The notes: generated by a model not told the origin, from the letters alone. 64,000 nt of DNA from Dryomyza anilis (GCA_951804985.1 OX638131.1:86936349-87000348), one strand, 5' to 3'. Positions 20,516 to 31,400 are shown, counted from the stretch's first letter. Translations and numbers: made by a program.

Positions 20516-21398
20516 AACTTGTAAAATTTAAGCATAAAATGAGAATTATTAATGGTCTTCCATTGGAATGATACATATTGGATATGTGACAAGAGGGGGT
20601 GATATACAATTCCTACATTTGGGTACGAGCTTCAAAATCGTCTTTAGTATTTCTGAAAAAAATAACTTATTAAAAGAGTGAAAATTATTATATACTCCAT
20701 TTAACATATTTACCAAGAACAGATGGGTGTTTTATAGGCAAAATCAATATAAATATCCACGAACACTACTCCATCTTTGGAACATCCCTGTAACGTATCA
20801 TCTTTTTCGACTGTATTTCATGAATCGCCTAAAAATAAAAAGACATTTAATATTAAGATTTAGATAATATGTATTATCAAGGTGATCTACTTGAAGACAA
20901 AATAAATGTGTTAAGGTTCCAAACATCTAAACGGTTCCGGTATTATTTTTCACGTTTCGGCTGCTTTTTTCGCGTTTTTCCGTTTTTGTCGTGTTTTTCT
21001 GCGTTTCTTCGTGTCTTTTTAAAACCCGAGCTTTATCGTGCTTCTCGTGCATGCCTGTAAATTTAGGCGACGGGCTAGTGCTCGTGCGTGTCACCTATCG
21101 GCGTGCCCGTGCGTGTCCATGCCATCAAAAACAGGCACGCGCCCATCTCTAGTTCAAACCCCAACCACACCGAATTCGTATATACGAAACATTTGATTTT
21201 TTCTATAACATCATAACACAAATATTACTGATGAGGATATTTGTCTCTATCCGAAACGGTCCGTATGACCATTTGCCTGTGTTATTTTCTAAATTTGTTG
21301 TTGTTCTTTCAAAAAAATAAATATCTTCTACACTTAAAAGTATGGAATATATCATATCATTTTTTACTTCCTTTTCATTTTCTTAATTCTTGAATATA
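20516..21398. other. no gene seen; possible hAT-like end near 21158
   Basis: Mostly AT-rich. A GC-rich segment at about 21000-21160 has many CGTG blocks and ends in GCGCCCATCTCTAG, which resembles the right end (TGTCCATCTCTAG) of the hAT-like MITE at 28946-29135. No matching left end was found, so this is at best a fragment. Confidence 0.3.
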
Positions 21399-22195
21399 AC
21401 ACTCTGCGCACCCATTTTACCAAATGAAAAATACACTGTCTTTTGGATTTTAATATTCTAAGAACAATGGCGTTTTCAGTTTTTTCCCTACACGTCCAGT
21501 TTCAAGGTTATTCGACAAAAACGAAAAACCACGTTTTTGAGGATTCTATTGGTTGGTAAGCGTTGAATACAAAGTCAGTCTTATTTTTATTTTATTCAAA
21601 ACATGCATAACAGAACACAAATTATACGAACATATCAATTTTCAAAATTTCTTTCTTTGATATATGAAGCAAAAAGGACTCATTTTTGGAATAAAAAAAG
21701 CCAATTTTTGCAATTTTTTTTCTCAATTCCCAAATCTCATAAATTAGCAAATCTCATTCATTTCAATCCTGTTTTATTCAAAAGTAAAAAGTTTTTAAAA
21801 ATAAAATTAAAAATTATTAAAGAACAAGAATGGTTCACTCCTGGGAATTGAGAAAAAATTGTAAAAATTCGCCTTTTTGAAGCCCAAAAATGAGTTCTTT
21901 TTGCTTCATATCTCAGGTCCTGTTAAAGGAAATTTTATAATTGATATGTACATATAATATGTGTTCTGTTATTCATGTTCTGAATAAAATAAAAATAAGA
22001 CTGTCTATATGTTAAACGTTTACCAACCAATAGAATCCTTAAAAACGTGGTTTTTCGTTTTTGTCGAATATCCTTCAAACCGGACGTGTAGGGAATAAAC
22101 TGAAAACGCCATTGTTTTTAGAATGTCCAAATCCATAAGAATATGTAACTTTCATTTCTGGTATCGAACATTTTTGTCAAATGTACGCACAGTGT
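21399..22195. mobile_element. foldback element, about 800 bp with arms of about 340 bp
   Basis: ACACTCTGCGCAC at the left end mirrors GTACGCACAGTGT at the right end. Long stretches in between mirror each other, including AAAACGAAAAACCACGTTTTT (near 21518) with AAAACGTGGTTTTTCG (near 22045), and ATATGAAGCAAAAAGGACTC (near 21660) with its complement near 21890. The arms meet around a loop of about 110 bases (21736-21846). The first 80 bases of each end are more diverged than the inner arms. There is no coding capacity, so it is a large non-autonomous inverted-repeat element. The superfamily is not assignable. Confidence 0.8.
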
Positions 22196-22370
22196 AATGA
22201 AAGCAAATTGTTCTCGGTCGGGAATACTCCAAAGTGAATGTATAATTTCAAAATACACATTCCGAATGAGTGTGTATGAAATTAATAAATTTTTTTATTC
22301 GCATAATTATTTTTACATTTTTTTTACATTTTAACATTTGTAGTAATTGAACTATTAAAGATTTTTTTTA

Positions 22371-22675
22371 GTGAAAATTTTAATTTGGAGAACAAATTGT
22401 GAGTAAAAATTTGAATATTTAGTGACAAATTAATTTTGAGTTAAATTTTTAGTGAACATTTGAATTTTAAGTGAAAATTTGAATTTTAAGTGAAAATTTG
22501 AATTTTTAGTGAAAATTTGTATTTTAAGTGAAAATTTTAATTTTGAGTGAAAATTTGAATTTTTAGTCAAAATTTTTATATTGAGTAAACATTTTAATTT
22601 TCAGTGGTAATTTTTATTTTTACTGAAAATTTAAATTTTGAACAAAAATTTGAAATTTAATTTGAAAAATTAAAT
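22371..22675. repeat. minisatellite, about 19-20 bp unit (AGTGAAAATTTGAATTTTA)
   Basis: About 15 imperfect tandem copies of AGTGAAAATTTGAATTTTA, more degenerate toward both ends. The AT content allows much slippage. It has no coding meaning. Confidence 0.9.
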
Positions 22676-23158
22676 TACTCAATTTGACTTTACTAATTAT
22701 AATAAATGTAAAAGGGCTAATAACAAAATGTCTTACATTTGTCTTCTACACTTATTTGTTGTTTAACTCTCTCTCCTTCTGCATTTCACATTCTTCCACA
22801 AAAACATCCATCTGCGCCACTTACCCAACAATAGAACTAATTAAGCAGCGCTGCGTTAGCGACGCCATTTTCAGTTGACATTCCTTGTAGTCGACATGTA
22901 GAAAGTGAGGTGAAATTGCTGTCAAAACTGAAGTTTATGACGTTTATAGCAACAGCAACACCATATGTGCAGCAGCATCACCACTACCAACGATGAACGA
23001 TGTTGCCACCAAATTTAAGCCACATTCAACATTCCGGCAAATGTTTCCATAGAATTAATTGTCAAAGCACTTTTGCAAAACAACGCGGCCAAAGGATGCT
23101 CTGTGTACGCGAAGGATGTGTCAAGTGTTTGTGATGGTGGTAACGGCGACGACAAGTT
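22676..23158. other. unique island, no gene recognised
   Basis: Less AT-rich DNA with AGCAACAGCAACACC-like stretches near 22945-22985. The frame at 22684-22878 has no recognisable domain. It passes directly into the 325-bp array, whose first unit starts within it. Confidence 0.35.
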
Positions 23159-25110
23159 GATGATTTTCTATACACTGCGCATTTGTTGGGAGTTCAGAGA
23201 ATAGGGTGACTGTTGAAAGAGTTTGGGAAGTATGTGTCGTTACATACGCCCGCGATAGAGTTGCACCCGTTTGAGTTGCCCCCATTAGAGTTACCTCGTT
23301 AGAGTTGCCTCGTTAGAGTTGCCTCGTTAGAGTTGCTTCGTTAGAATAACCTCGTTGGAATTGCCTCGTTGGAATTGCCTCGTTGGAGTTGCTACGTTAG
23401 ATATCCCTGTTTGAGTTTCTGGTTAGGAGTTCCTGGATCCTTAGGTATTTTCTGTTGGGATTGTCTGTTAGTAAAGACTCTCAGACATCGAGTTACCCGT
23501 TGGGGCTGCCTTTTGGGGTATAACAGGGGTTGATGATTTTCTATACACTGCGAGGTTGTTGGGAGTGCAGAGAATAGGGAGACTGTCGAAAGAGTTTGGT
23601 AAGTATGAGTCGTTACATTCACCCGCGATAAAGTTCCACCCGTTAGAGTTGCCTTGTTGGAATTACCTAGTTGAAATTGCCTCGTTGGAGTTGCTTCTTT
23701 AGAGATCCCTGTTTGAGTTTTTTCTTAGGAGCTTCTGGATTCTTAGGTATTTTATGTTGGGGTTGCCTGTGCGTAAAGACTCCCAGATATCGAGTTGCCG
23801 TTGGGGCTGCATATTGGGGTTGTGTCAAGTGTTGGTGGTGGTAACAGGGACGACGAGTTGATGATTTTTTATACACTTATTGGCAGTGCAGAGAATAGGG
23901 AGACTGTTGGCGGAGTTTGAGAAGTGTTTCATTTGAGCCGTTAGAATTCTCTTCGTTAGAGTTGCCTCGTTAGAATAACCTCGCTGGAAATGCCTCGTTA
24001 GAGTTGCTTCGTTAGAGTTGCTTCGTTAGAGATCCCTGTTTGAGCTTCTGGTTAGGAGTCCTGGATCCTTAGGTATTTTCTGTTGGGATTATCTGTTAGT
24101 AAAGACTATCAGATATCGAGTTGCCCGTTGGGGCTGCCTTTTGGGGTAGTAACAGTGTAACAGGGTAACAGTGCCGACGAGTTAATGATTTTCTATACAC
24201 TGCGCGGTTGTTGGGAGTGCAGAGAATAGGGAGACTGTTGAAAGAGTTTGGTAAGTATGAGACGTTACATTCGCCCGCGATAAAGTTGCACCCGTTAGAG
24301 TTGCCTCGTTGGAATTACCTCGTTAGAATTGCCTCGTTGGAGTTGCTTCTTTAGAGCTCCCTGTTTGATCTCTTGGTTATGAGCTCCTGGATTCTTAGGT
24401 ATTTTCTGTTTGGGTTGCCTGTGAGTAAAGACTCTCAGTCATCAAGTTGACCGTTGTGGATGTCTTTTAAGGTAATAACAGTGTAACAGGGTAACAGTGC
24501 CGACGAGTTAATGATTTTCTATACACTGCGCAGTTGTTGGGAGTGCAGAGAATAGGGAGACTGTTGAAAGAGTTTGGTAAGTATGACTCGTTACATTCAC
24601 CCGCGATAAAGTTGCACCGTTAGAGTTGCCTCGTTGGAATTACCTAGTTGGAATTGCTTCGTTGGAGTTGCTTTGTAAGAGATCCCTGTTTGAGCTCTTG
24701 CTTAGGAGCTTCTGGATCCTTAGGTATTTTCTGTTTGGGTTGCCTGTGAGTAAAGACTCTCAGTCATCGAGTTGACCATTGTGGCTGTCTTTTGAGGTAA
24801 TAACAGTATAACAGGGTAACAGTGACGACGAGTTAATGATTTTCTATACACTGCGGGATCGTTGGGAGTGCAGAGAATAGGGAGACTGTTGGAGAAGTTT
24901 ACGTTGTTTCATTTGAGCCGTTAAAGTTGTCCCGTTAAAGTTTTCTTCGTTAAAGTTTTCCTCGTTAGACTTGCCTCGTTAGAGTTGACTCGTTGGAGTT
25001 TCCTGCATTCTTAGGTCTTTTCTGTTGGGGTTGCCTGTGAGTAAAGACTCACAGACATTGAGTTGCCTGTTGGGGGCTGTCATTTGGGGTTGTCTGTGAG
25101 ACCTTCCTGC
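23159..25110. repeat. two-level tandem array: six units of about 325 bp containing a 14-bp minisatellite
   Basis: The anchor GATGATTTTCTATACACTGC starts units at 23159, 23532, 23860, 24184, 24510 and 24835 (spacings 373, 328, 324, 326, 325). Within each unit a CGTTAGAGTTGCCT-type minisatellite (14-15 bases) varies in copy number, most in the first unit, which explains its greater length. Other shared blocks are GGGAGTGCAGAGAATAGGGA and TTAGGTATTTTCTGTT. The last unit diverges after about 25000. Minus-strand frames of 69-83 codons recur because of the repeats and are not genes. Confidence 0.92.
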
Positions 25111-25989
25111 GTAGGTTGCTTGCAAGTTGCCGCGTTGCTCGTTACGTATGAGTGATAAACACGCGGCTGAAACGCGTATTTGTTTAACAATTAACGTGTC
25201 TGTCTGTATATGTTTTTGTGTGTAACACATTGCAGTTATTTATGTGCTTGTTGTGGCGCCTCGACTGACGTTGTAGTTGTTACTGTAGACCTTGTATTAT
25301 TGTTGTTGTTGGTAATGGTTGTAGCGCCTGTTGAAATGTTGCAGTCGTAGTGAAAATCTGCTGCCATTTAACAAAACTCTTTAGAGCTGATGTGGTTCAC
25401 AGAAGAAGAAGCCGACGAGGCATAGTCAACAGAAGGTGTTCGATGTTAGTCATGTAAGGATAATGGCTCAAGGCTCAAGTACTGTATATATTTATATGGC
25501 TAATTAGTCGCTTTCATTCATTTCGCAATGACATGTGTGTGTGTGTGTCTCAATTTGTATGTGTGTGCGTATGTGTAGACAGTCTTCCGGAAGTAGCCGT
25601 CGTAATATTAGTAGCAGTAACAGTAGAGAGGCGTATGTAAATTTGATATATGTTAATGGCAGCTTATTACCTTCCGCCCCACATTTGCGCAACATTCGTG
25701 CAACATTCGCTTTAATTGCTTTCAAACTGTCATTTCGATCAATTTATGTTGAGCCCAGCCGTAGCAGCAGGCGGTTGTCGTAGGGCGTTACTTTGATTTG
25801 TATGGTTGTTACAGTCTATTAACAGCTGCTGAAAATGGCTTTTTTAATCGTTTTATTAATGTTTGTGTTATATATTTTATTAGTTCACCTACGCAATTTT
25901 TATACTAACTAGTGATTGTCTTTTTGATAAACAAATTGTGATAGCTATTAAAATATATTTAATTCATAAAGTTTTATTTTCTATGGAAT
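25111..25989. other. unique island with (GT)n, no gene recognised
   Basis: GC-richer DNA with a (GT)n run at about 25534-25548 and CAG/AGT-type short repeats. Two opposite frames (25504-25725 minus, 25535-25783 plus) overlap and contain the simple repeat, so neither is supported. The DNA turns AT-rich again after about 25850. Confidence 0.35.
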
Positions 25990-27115
25990 TTATCCACGAG
26001 AAAAATTCTTGACCCTGAAATTTTTACTGAACAATTCTTTCCTGATAAAAAACTTCGAGACAGATCTTCTTTGCGATAATTCTTCCCCAAGACAATTTCT
26101 ATACTTTTAAAATTGGTGGGGATAAATTATCCCTAGACATTTAATTGAACTTAATTAATAAAGTTTAATTTTCTGTGGTATCTTAAAAATATATAAGCGT
26201 TTTTGAAGGGAGCCGATCAATTCTCTTCCAAAAATCATTCCTTGCTAAGTCCTACCCGTTGAGTTCTTCCACGGACAATTCTTTTCTGAGAAACATCTTT
26301 CCGAGACAGTTTTCTATGCGGTAATTCTACGTCGAGACAAATCTAAACTTTAAAAATGGGGAGCCGATCAATTCTCTTCCCAAAATCATTCCTTGATAAG
26401 TACTGCCCGTGGAGTTCTTCGCCGGACAATTCTTTCCTGAGAAACATGTTCCGAAGACAGTTTTCTCTGCGGTAATTCTACTTCGAGACAAATCTAAACT
26501 TTAAAAATGGGGAGCCGATCAATTCTCTTCCAAAAATCATTCCTTGAAAAGTCCTGCCCGTTCAATTCTTCCCCGGTCAATACTTTTCTGAGAAACATCT
26601 TCCCGAGACAGTTTTCTCTGCGGTAGTTCTACGTCGAGACAAATCTAAACTTTAAAAATGGGGAGCCATCAATTCTCTGCCTACTTAAAATCATTCCTTA
26701 ATAAGTACTGCCCGTGGAGTTCTTCCCCGGACAATTCTTTCCTGAGAAATATCTTCTCTGCGGTAATTCTACCTCGAGACAAATATAAACTCTAAAATAA
26801 AAATGGGTGGCAAATAATTTTCATTCGAGAATAGTTCGGCGGAGATATTGTATTTGAAATTTAACTGAATTCATAAAGTTTTATTTTCTATGGAACCATA
26901 GTATTTTAAGTGAGCCTTAGTTTTTAAAGTGAGCATGGAATTATGCCCCGTACAATTCTTTTCCGAAAAACATTTTCTTCTGGGATAATGCTTCCCTGAG
27001 GCAAATCTGAAGTTAAAAATTCTCTCGGGAAAGATTAGTTCCGCTGAGAAATTGTATAAAATATTCGGGGAAGAATTGTCACGTCAAAGAATTGTTGTGG
27101 AATAATTGTTCATAA
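25990..27115. repeat. CAATTCTTCC-motif array, second copy, inverted at its right end
   Basis: The + orientation motif (ACAATTCTTTCCTGA, GAGACAATTTC) fills 25990-26820. The complementary form (GGGGAAGAATTGTCACG, AAAGAATTGTTG) appears at about 27060-27110. This repeats the arrangement of the 3990-5810 array. Its core has been homogenised into a 151-bp tandem repeat, listed separately. Confidence 0.8.
26209..26812. repeat. four tandem 151-bp units
   Basis: GGAGCC(G)ATCAATTCTCT starts each unit at 26209, 26360, 26511 and 26662, exactly 151 bases apart; the last unit ends near 26812. Units share TTTTCTCTGCGGTAATTCTA and GAGACAAATCTAAACTTTAA. Point differences between units are few, so the amplification is recent compared with the surrounding degenerate array. 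Confidence 0.95.
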
Positions 27116-27662
27116 TCCATTTAAATGTTCTTAAAAAAAGCCACACAAAGAGTCGCTTTAAACTTTTCGATGCCTTACAATTTTTCTGTACCACACGATT
27201 TAAGTAGTGATATTCAGTCATTCATTGAACCATTCGAGTACCATTCTCAATCATTCAACTATAATAAAAATTTGATTAATATCATCTATGTCTTTTTTCA
27301 TATTTTTACTTATAATATCTACCCTATGACAATGTCAACTTTAACGAGCATAAAAAGAGTCTCGTCTTTGATAGAAAGTTAAAGTTGATACCTACAAATT
27401 CCATATATTGAGGACCTACGTCTATCTTCAACAACGACGACGTCAACCAAAAGATTAAATGGAGAGTAAGGCTTGCTAAAAGTTTCTGATCAATTACAAT
27501 TGAGTAGTAAACCCTCCACCAGAATTATAATACCCGTCATATTTTATGATACAGAAACATTGATGCGACCTCCACCGATGTGGAGTATGAAATCCGGAGT
27601 ATTGAATCTGGAAGTATGTGCTATTGTTTTTTTTTTTGTGAGATAAAAAAAAAGCCACAGCA
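27116..27662. other. no gene seen
   Basis: AT-rich sequence. The frame at 27125-27382 (85 codons) has no recognisable domain and no splice or promoter context. The right part leads into the LINE remnant read from the opposite strand. Confidence 0.35.
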
Positions 27663-28076
27663 CTAACAGGGGTTATATTCATTGTGCTGTGACCCAGTTC
27701 CCTGGATTTCATTGAAATTTCTTAGATGTATTAATAATTCTAGAAGGCTATGGAGCGATAAAGAGTGCAGCTGATCCTCTTCCATCAAGCCTGTGCCAAA
27801 GACCTGCCTCCTAATTTTAGAATATGCTGGACAGTCGCATATAAAATCCTCTGTGGTGCCTTCGTAACAGTGTTCTTTACCCCTCCTTCTTAAGGAGAAT
27901 AGAAAGGCGGTTGATCTCTTAGTTATCATCGGTGTCATGAGCTTGGAGAATATGCATTTGATCTCATTTAGCCATCTGCTCAGGTACGACACAAGAGCTT
28001 GTGGAGAGTTTTCCCGTAAAAGCAGGTAGTCCACGCACAGGTTCCGTTCCAACTTTATTATCCTCAGATCGAGCAC
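27663..28076 (-). pseudogene. LINE ORF2 C-terminal remnant
   Basis: The minus-strand frame of 137 codons contains HCYEGTTEDFICDCPAYSKI followed by RRQVFGTG. This is the zinc-knuckle tail of non-LTR retrotransposon ORF2, with the first Cys pair degraded. Upstream, the Leu- and Arg-rich part fits the region between RNase H and the knuckle. The corresponding part of another copy of the family appears at 37975-38720 on the same strand. The catalytic domains are absent. Confidence 0.6.
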
Positions 28077-28136
28077 GTGCTAGTTCGTCAGATGTTTCAT
28101 TATCCGAAAATCTTTTATGACATTGACATAGAATGA

Positions 28137-28226
28137 ATTAATGAATGAATGAATGAATGAATGAATGAATGAATGAATAAATGAATGAATGAATGAATAA
28201 ATGAATGAATGAATGACTAAATGAAT
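28137..28226. repeat. (GAAT)n microsatellite
   Basis: About 90 bases of GAAT with occasional AAAT or CTAA variants. It lies just downstream, in genomic order, of the LINE remnant. Confidence 0.95.
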
Positions 28227-28394
28227 TAATGGAGAAGATTCAAATCAAGAAAGTGCTTGAAACTATTCTTGGAGATATACAGCGTAGGATAGTTGCCCAA
28301 TTCAGTGTTGGAAAGACCAAATTGAGAACAACATCACTGTGCTCGGTATAGCAGAAGCGACTAGCAAACATTTTTAGCTGTAACTACGACCGAT

Positions 28395-28625
28395 ATATAG
28401 TGGTAAAGTAAAGTTAAGTAAAGTAAAGCAAAGCAAAGTAAAGTAAAGTAAAGTAAAGTAAAGTAAAGTAAAGTAAAGTAAAGTAAAGTAAAGTAAAGTA
28501 AAGTAAAGTAAAGTAAAGTAAAGTAAAGTAAAGTAAAGTAAAGTAAAGTAAAGTAAAGTAAAGTAAAGTAAAGTAAAGAAAAGTAAAGTAAAGTAAAGTA
28601 AAGTAAAATAAAGTAAAGTAAAGTA
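28395..28625. repeat. (AAAGT)n pentanucleotide microsatellite, about 230 bp
   Basis: A nearly pure AAAGT array with a few AAAGC and AAAAT variants at its ends. On the minus strand it produces an FTLLY pentapeptide repeat within a 153-codon frame (28374-28835), which is an artefact. Confidence 0.97.
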
Positions 28626-28734
28626 ATTAAATATAAAACTCATAACACCCTTGATAAGCCCGACTCTTACTCGATAAAATATCTTGTAGCGCATGAAAGT
28701 TACAAAAAAAAGAACAAAATATAAAATATGGATT

Positions 28735-28842
28735 ATAGTTGGGCGATACAACTCTGAAGAAGTTAGGTCGATCTCTCTCACAATTTGATCTGTGCATGTT
28801 ATATTTGTACTGAAAATGGTGGGACCTACAAACATTACTCAA
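28735..28842 (-). mobile_element. fragment of the (ATT)n-tailed SINE family
   Basis: GATACAACTCTGAAGAAGTT, GGTCGATCTCTCTCAC, CTGTGCATGTTA and GGTGGGACCTAC match, in order, the body of the SINE copies at 38160-38260 and 55310-55380. The head is missing. Confidence 0.65.
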
Positions 28843-28945
28843 GTCTCTCAACCGCTTAATCGGTTGTTATTGTCAAAATCAGAAGGTTTGTAATGTGGAC
28901 TACAGCTAGTATTCGAAATAGCGATGCTTCAAATAAGTCCAAAAG

Positions 28946-29135
28946 TAGTGATGGGCACTAGAACAAATTATAGCGTGATTCAAGTGAATTGTGATCGAAT
29001 CTAAATTTTGCTCACGTGATTGTAAGTGAGTGTGAGTAGACCAAATATGGCCGTGAGTGAGTGTGCATGATAAGAAAAGTTCCGTCGTGAGTGTGAGTGA
29101 GCGTGAGTCAAAACTCACTGACATGTCCATCTCTA
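28946..29135. mobile_element. hAT-like MITE, 190 bp
   Basis: Left end TAGTGATGGGCA and right end TGTCCATCTCTA are inverted repeats with two mismatches in 12. The flanks GTCCAAAAG (28937-28945) and GTCCAAAG (29136-29143) are an 8-bp target duplication with one inserted A. The TAGNGATGGGC terminus and 8-bp duplication are typical of hAT elements. The interior is made of GTGAGTGTGAGTGAG-type repeats on the right and lacks coding capacity. Confidence 0.75.
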
Positions 29136-29143
29136 GTCCAAAG

Positions 29144-29830
29144 CACTAACCAGATGAACCAAAAGAGAATACAAATAACTATATAAGAGATCGACATAAT
29201 GCTATGCTCAGACATTAACAGCCATATGCTGTATAATTTAATGAGTGACACATTTCGTCAGGTTTTCACTCACATCCGTAATAAAATTGTATGCTGTATA
29301 TATTACGTATTAGTTCGTCGAGCTTTACGTGACATTCGTCCGCTGTTGCGTAGTCTCTCAATGTTCTCAATTTCGCGTTTCCAATCAATGTTTTTGTATT
29401 TAGCAAAAACAATTTTCACTACAATTGTTTATGTTTTTTTGATAATTTGTGTATTTGGCAACTCAAAAAACATATCTTTGACAATCAAAATAAAAATAAA
29501 ACAAATTAAAAAAAAAAATTGGCATACAGCATACGCACAATTTGATTTCTTACGTTGTGTCGTCACATTGTGAGACGCTGTGCTATACAGCATATAAAAA
29601 ACTTTCTCACACGAAAGTCAGAAAAATTCTGGACGATTTTCGTCGATCGACGACATACAGCAAAAGGCTGTAAGTACTAAAAATAAAAATGTCTAATATT
29701 TACTCAGATTAATATCTGTTGTTTAGAAAACTGAGTAGGTACATTCGGTATGGTTAGTTGTAATAAGTGTTTTTCTGTCAAGAACTTTTTTGTTCATAAG
29801 AAAAGAAGGTTAACTTTTAAATATGTCGTC
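29144..29830. other. AT-rich DNA with recurring ATGCTGTATA/TACAGCAT blocks
   Basis: Blocks CATATGCTGTATA (near 29221), TATGCTGTATATATTACG (near 29288), ACAGCATACGC (near 29525) and CATACAGCAAAAGGCTGTA (near 29652) occur in both orientations, suggesting a decayed inverted-repeat element. The frame at 29199-29573 (124 codons) spans it but resembles no protein I know. Confidence 0.35.
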
Positions 29831-30131
29831 ACTAGCTGGACCCGTGCACGACTCGTGCCAAGATTTTGTGAATTCAAAGATATGGAGCGATTTTATTAAT
29901 ATAAAAAAAAACATTTTTATTATTTATATGAGGGGCCCGTGCTTAGCTGTAGAAGTTTTTTATTGGTTTTATAAATGTGGTAACCAAATAATAATTCTCC
30001 GCCAACACAACTTTTCTCAAAGACAATTCTTTCTCAGACTGCGTTTCTCCGTAGAATTCATCCCGGTAAAAATGTTCCCGATAGAATTCTTTCCCGTAGA
30101 ATTCTTCCCCGTAGAGTTTTTCCCAGTAGAA

Positions 30132-30604
30132 GTTTTAGTGTGGTGGGTTTTAATGTGGTGAGTTTCGGTGTGGTGAGTTTCGGTGTGGTGAGTTTAGGTG
30201 TGGTGAGTTTAAGTGTGGTGAGTTTTAGTGTGGTGAGTTTTAGTGTGGTGAGTTTTGGTGTGGTAAGTTTTAATGTGGTGAGTTTTAGTGTGGTGAATTT
30301 TAGTGTGGTGAGATTTTGTGTGGTGAATTTTAGTGTGGTGAGACTTAGTGTGGTGAGACTTAGTGTGGTGAGTTTTAGTCTGGTGAATTATAGTGTGGTG
30401 AGTTTTGGTGTAGTAAATTTTAGTGTGGTGAGGTTTAGTGTGGTGAATTTTGGTGTGGTGAGTTTTAGTGTGGTGAGTTTTGGTGTGGTGAGTTTTAGTA
30501 TGGTGAATTTTTAGTGTGGTGAGTTTTAGCGTGGTGAGTTTTATTGTGGTGAGTTCTAGTGTGGTGAGTTTTAGTGTGGTGAGTTTTAGTGTGGTGAATT
30601 TTAG
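30132..30604. repeat. 15-bp minisatellite TTTTAGTGTGGTGAG, about 31 units
   Basis: Tandem units of TTTTAGTGTGGTGAG with substitutions (TTTCGG, TTTTGG, AACTTAG) and few indels. The same minisatellite sits at the same internal place in copy 2 (52484-52852), so the seed was in the ancestral element and expanded. A Val/Ser/Phe-repeat frame (30140-30514) runs through it and is an artefact. Confidence 0.95.
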
Positions 30605-30837
30605 TTTTTTGTTTCATCTTTTTAGATTGTGTATGTGCTGAGTTATGTCGTTTTGAAAGTTTAGGTTGTATGGGAGGTACCACGCCCCTTTGTCCAATCC
30701 CGCCCATATATAGCCTATGACACCCTCCGGACTCCTTAGTATCCTGTGGCAAAAATTTCAGTTAAATCGGTTCAGCGGTTTAGACGTGATGCTGGAACAA
30801 ACAGACAGACAGATCGACAGACGGACCAAGAGTTTTA

Positions 30838-30846
30838 TATATATAT

Positions 30847-30930
<84 letters not shown>

Positions 30931-30931
30931 G
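30838..30931. repeat. (TA)n then (TAGA)n tail tract
   Basis: ATATATATATAG followed by about 20 TAGA units forms the 3' terminus of copy 1. The homologous positions in copies 2 and 3 have only TAGATATAGATAG and TATATATATA, so the expansion is specific to this copy. Confidence 0.95.
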
Positions 30932-31039
30932 ATAGGATAAAAAATAATTATGCGCAAGATGCATTAAGAATATTTTTTTTTCATAATGCTTCATGGTCGT
31001 CATTCCACAAATCTATTTTCTCTATGACCGATCAGAAAC

Positions 31040-31400
31040 ATCGGTTTTTGTTTTTATTTTCGCTCTTTCTTTTGTGTTTTGTGTTTAATGTTTTTTGTTT
31101 TTTGACTTTTTTTATCTTTACTTTCGTGGTTTCGCCTTCTCTTTTATTTTTGCTTTGGATTTGCTACTGTTTTTGGTTTTGTTTTTACGATTTTTCTTTT
31201 CATTTTGGTTTGTGTTTTTATATGTTAACTTTTGTTTTTTCGTTTTTGCTTTTGCTTTTGTTTTAGTGTTTTTGCTTTTGTTTGGTGTTTTTGCTTTTGT
31301 TGTTGTGTTTGGTTTCTATTTTTGTTTTTTGTGGTTGTGGTTTTGTTTCTGATTTTCGGTGTTTTCTGTTTTGTATTTTGTGTTTTCTCTCATGCTTTTG
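31040..31400. repeat. T-rich low-complexity repeat, second occurrence
   Basis: TTTTGCTTTTGTGTTTTTGC-type sequence without A or C for long stretches, like 1583-2330 and 51420-52440. Here it follows the tail of copy 1 by about 110 bases instead of preceding it. It may be part of another truncated copy. Frames of 80-85 codons in it are artefacts. Confidence 0.85.

Larger units (their letters stand above)
29831..30931 (+). mobile_element. ACTAGCTGG retroelement-like repeat, copy 1, with internal minisatellite
   Basis: It starts with ACTAGCTGGACCCGTGCACG and ends with a tail block: GGTACCACGCCCCTTTGTCC, CACCCTCCGGACTCC, AAATCGGTTCAGCGG, ACAGACAGACAG, then a TATA and TAGA tract. The start and tail are shared with copies at 51263-53087 and 55698-56942. 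Between them the copy has an AATTCTTCCC-type run (30001-30131) and the 15-bp minisatellite (30132-30604). No reverse transcriptase is encoded. Similar tails are known in RTE-like elements and their short relatives; that class is only a suggestion. Confidence 0.65.

Noticed and set aside
23392..25230. Minus-strand frames of 69-83 codons recurring in the 325-bp array
   Set aside because: They repeat with the array and are interrupted at different places in each unit.
26209..26812. Regular direct repeats that might suggest a CRISPR array
   Set aside because: The units are 151-bp head-to-tail copies without unique spacers, in a eukaryotic repeat context.
30140..30752. Val/Ser/Phe-repeat (+) and His/Thr-repeat (-) frames
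   Set aside because: Both come from the 15-bp GTGTGGTGAG minisatellite, whose unit length is a multiple of three.
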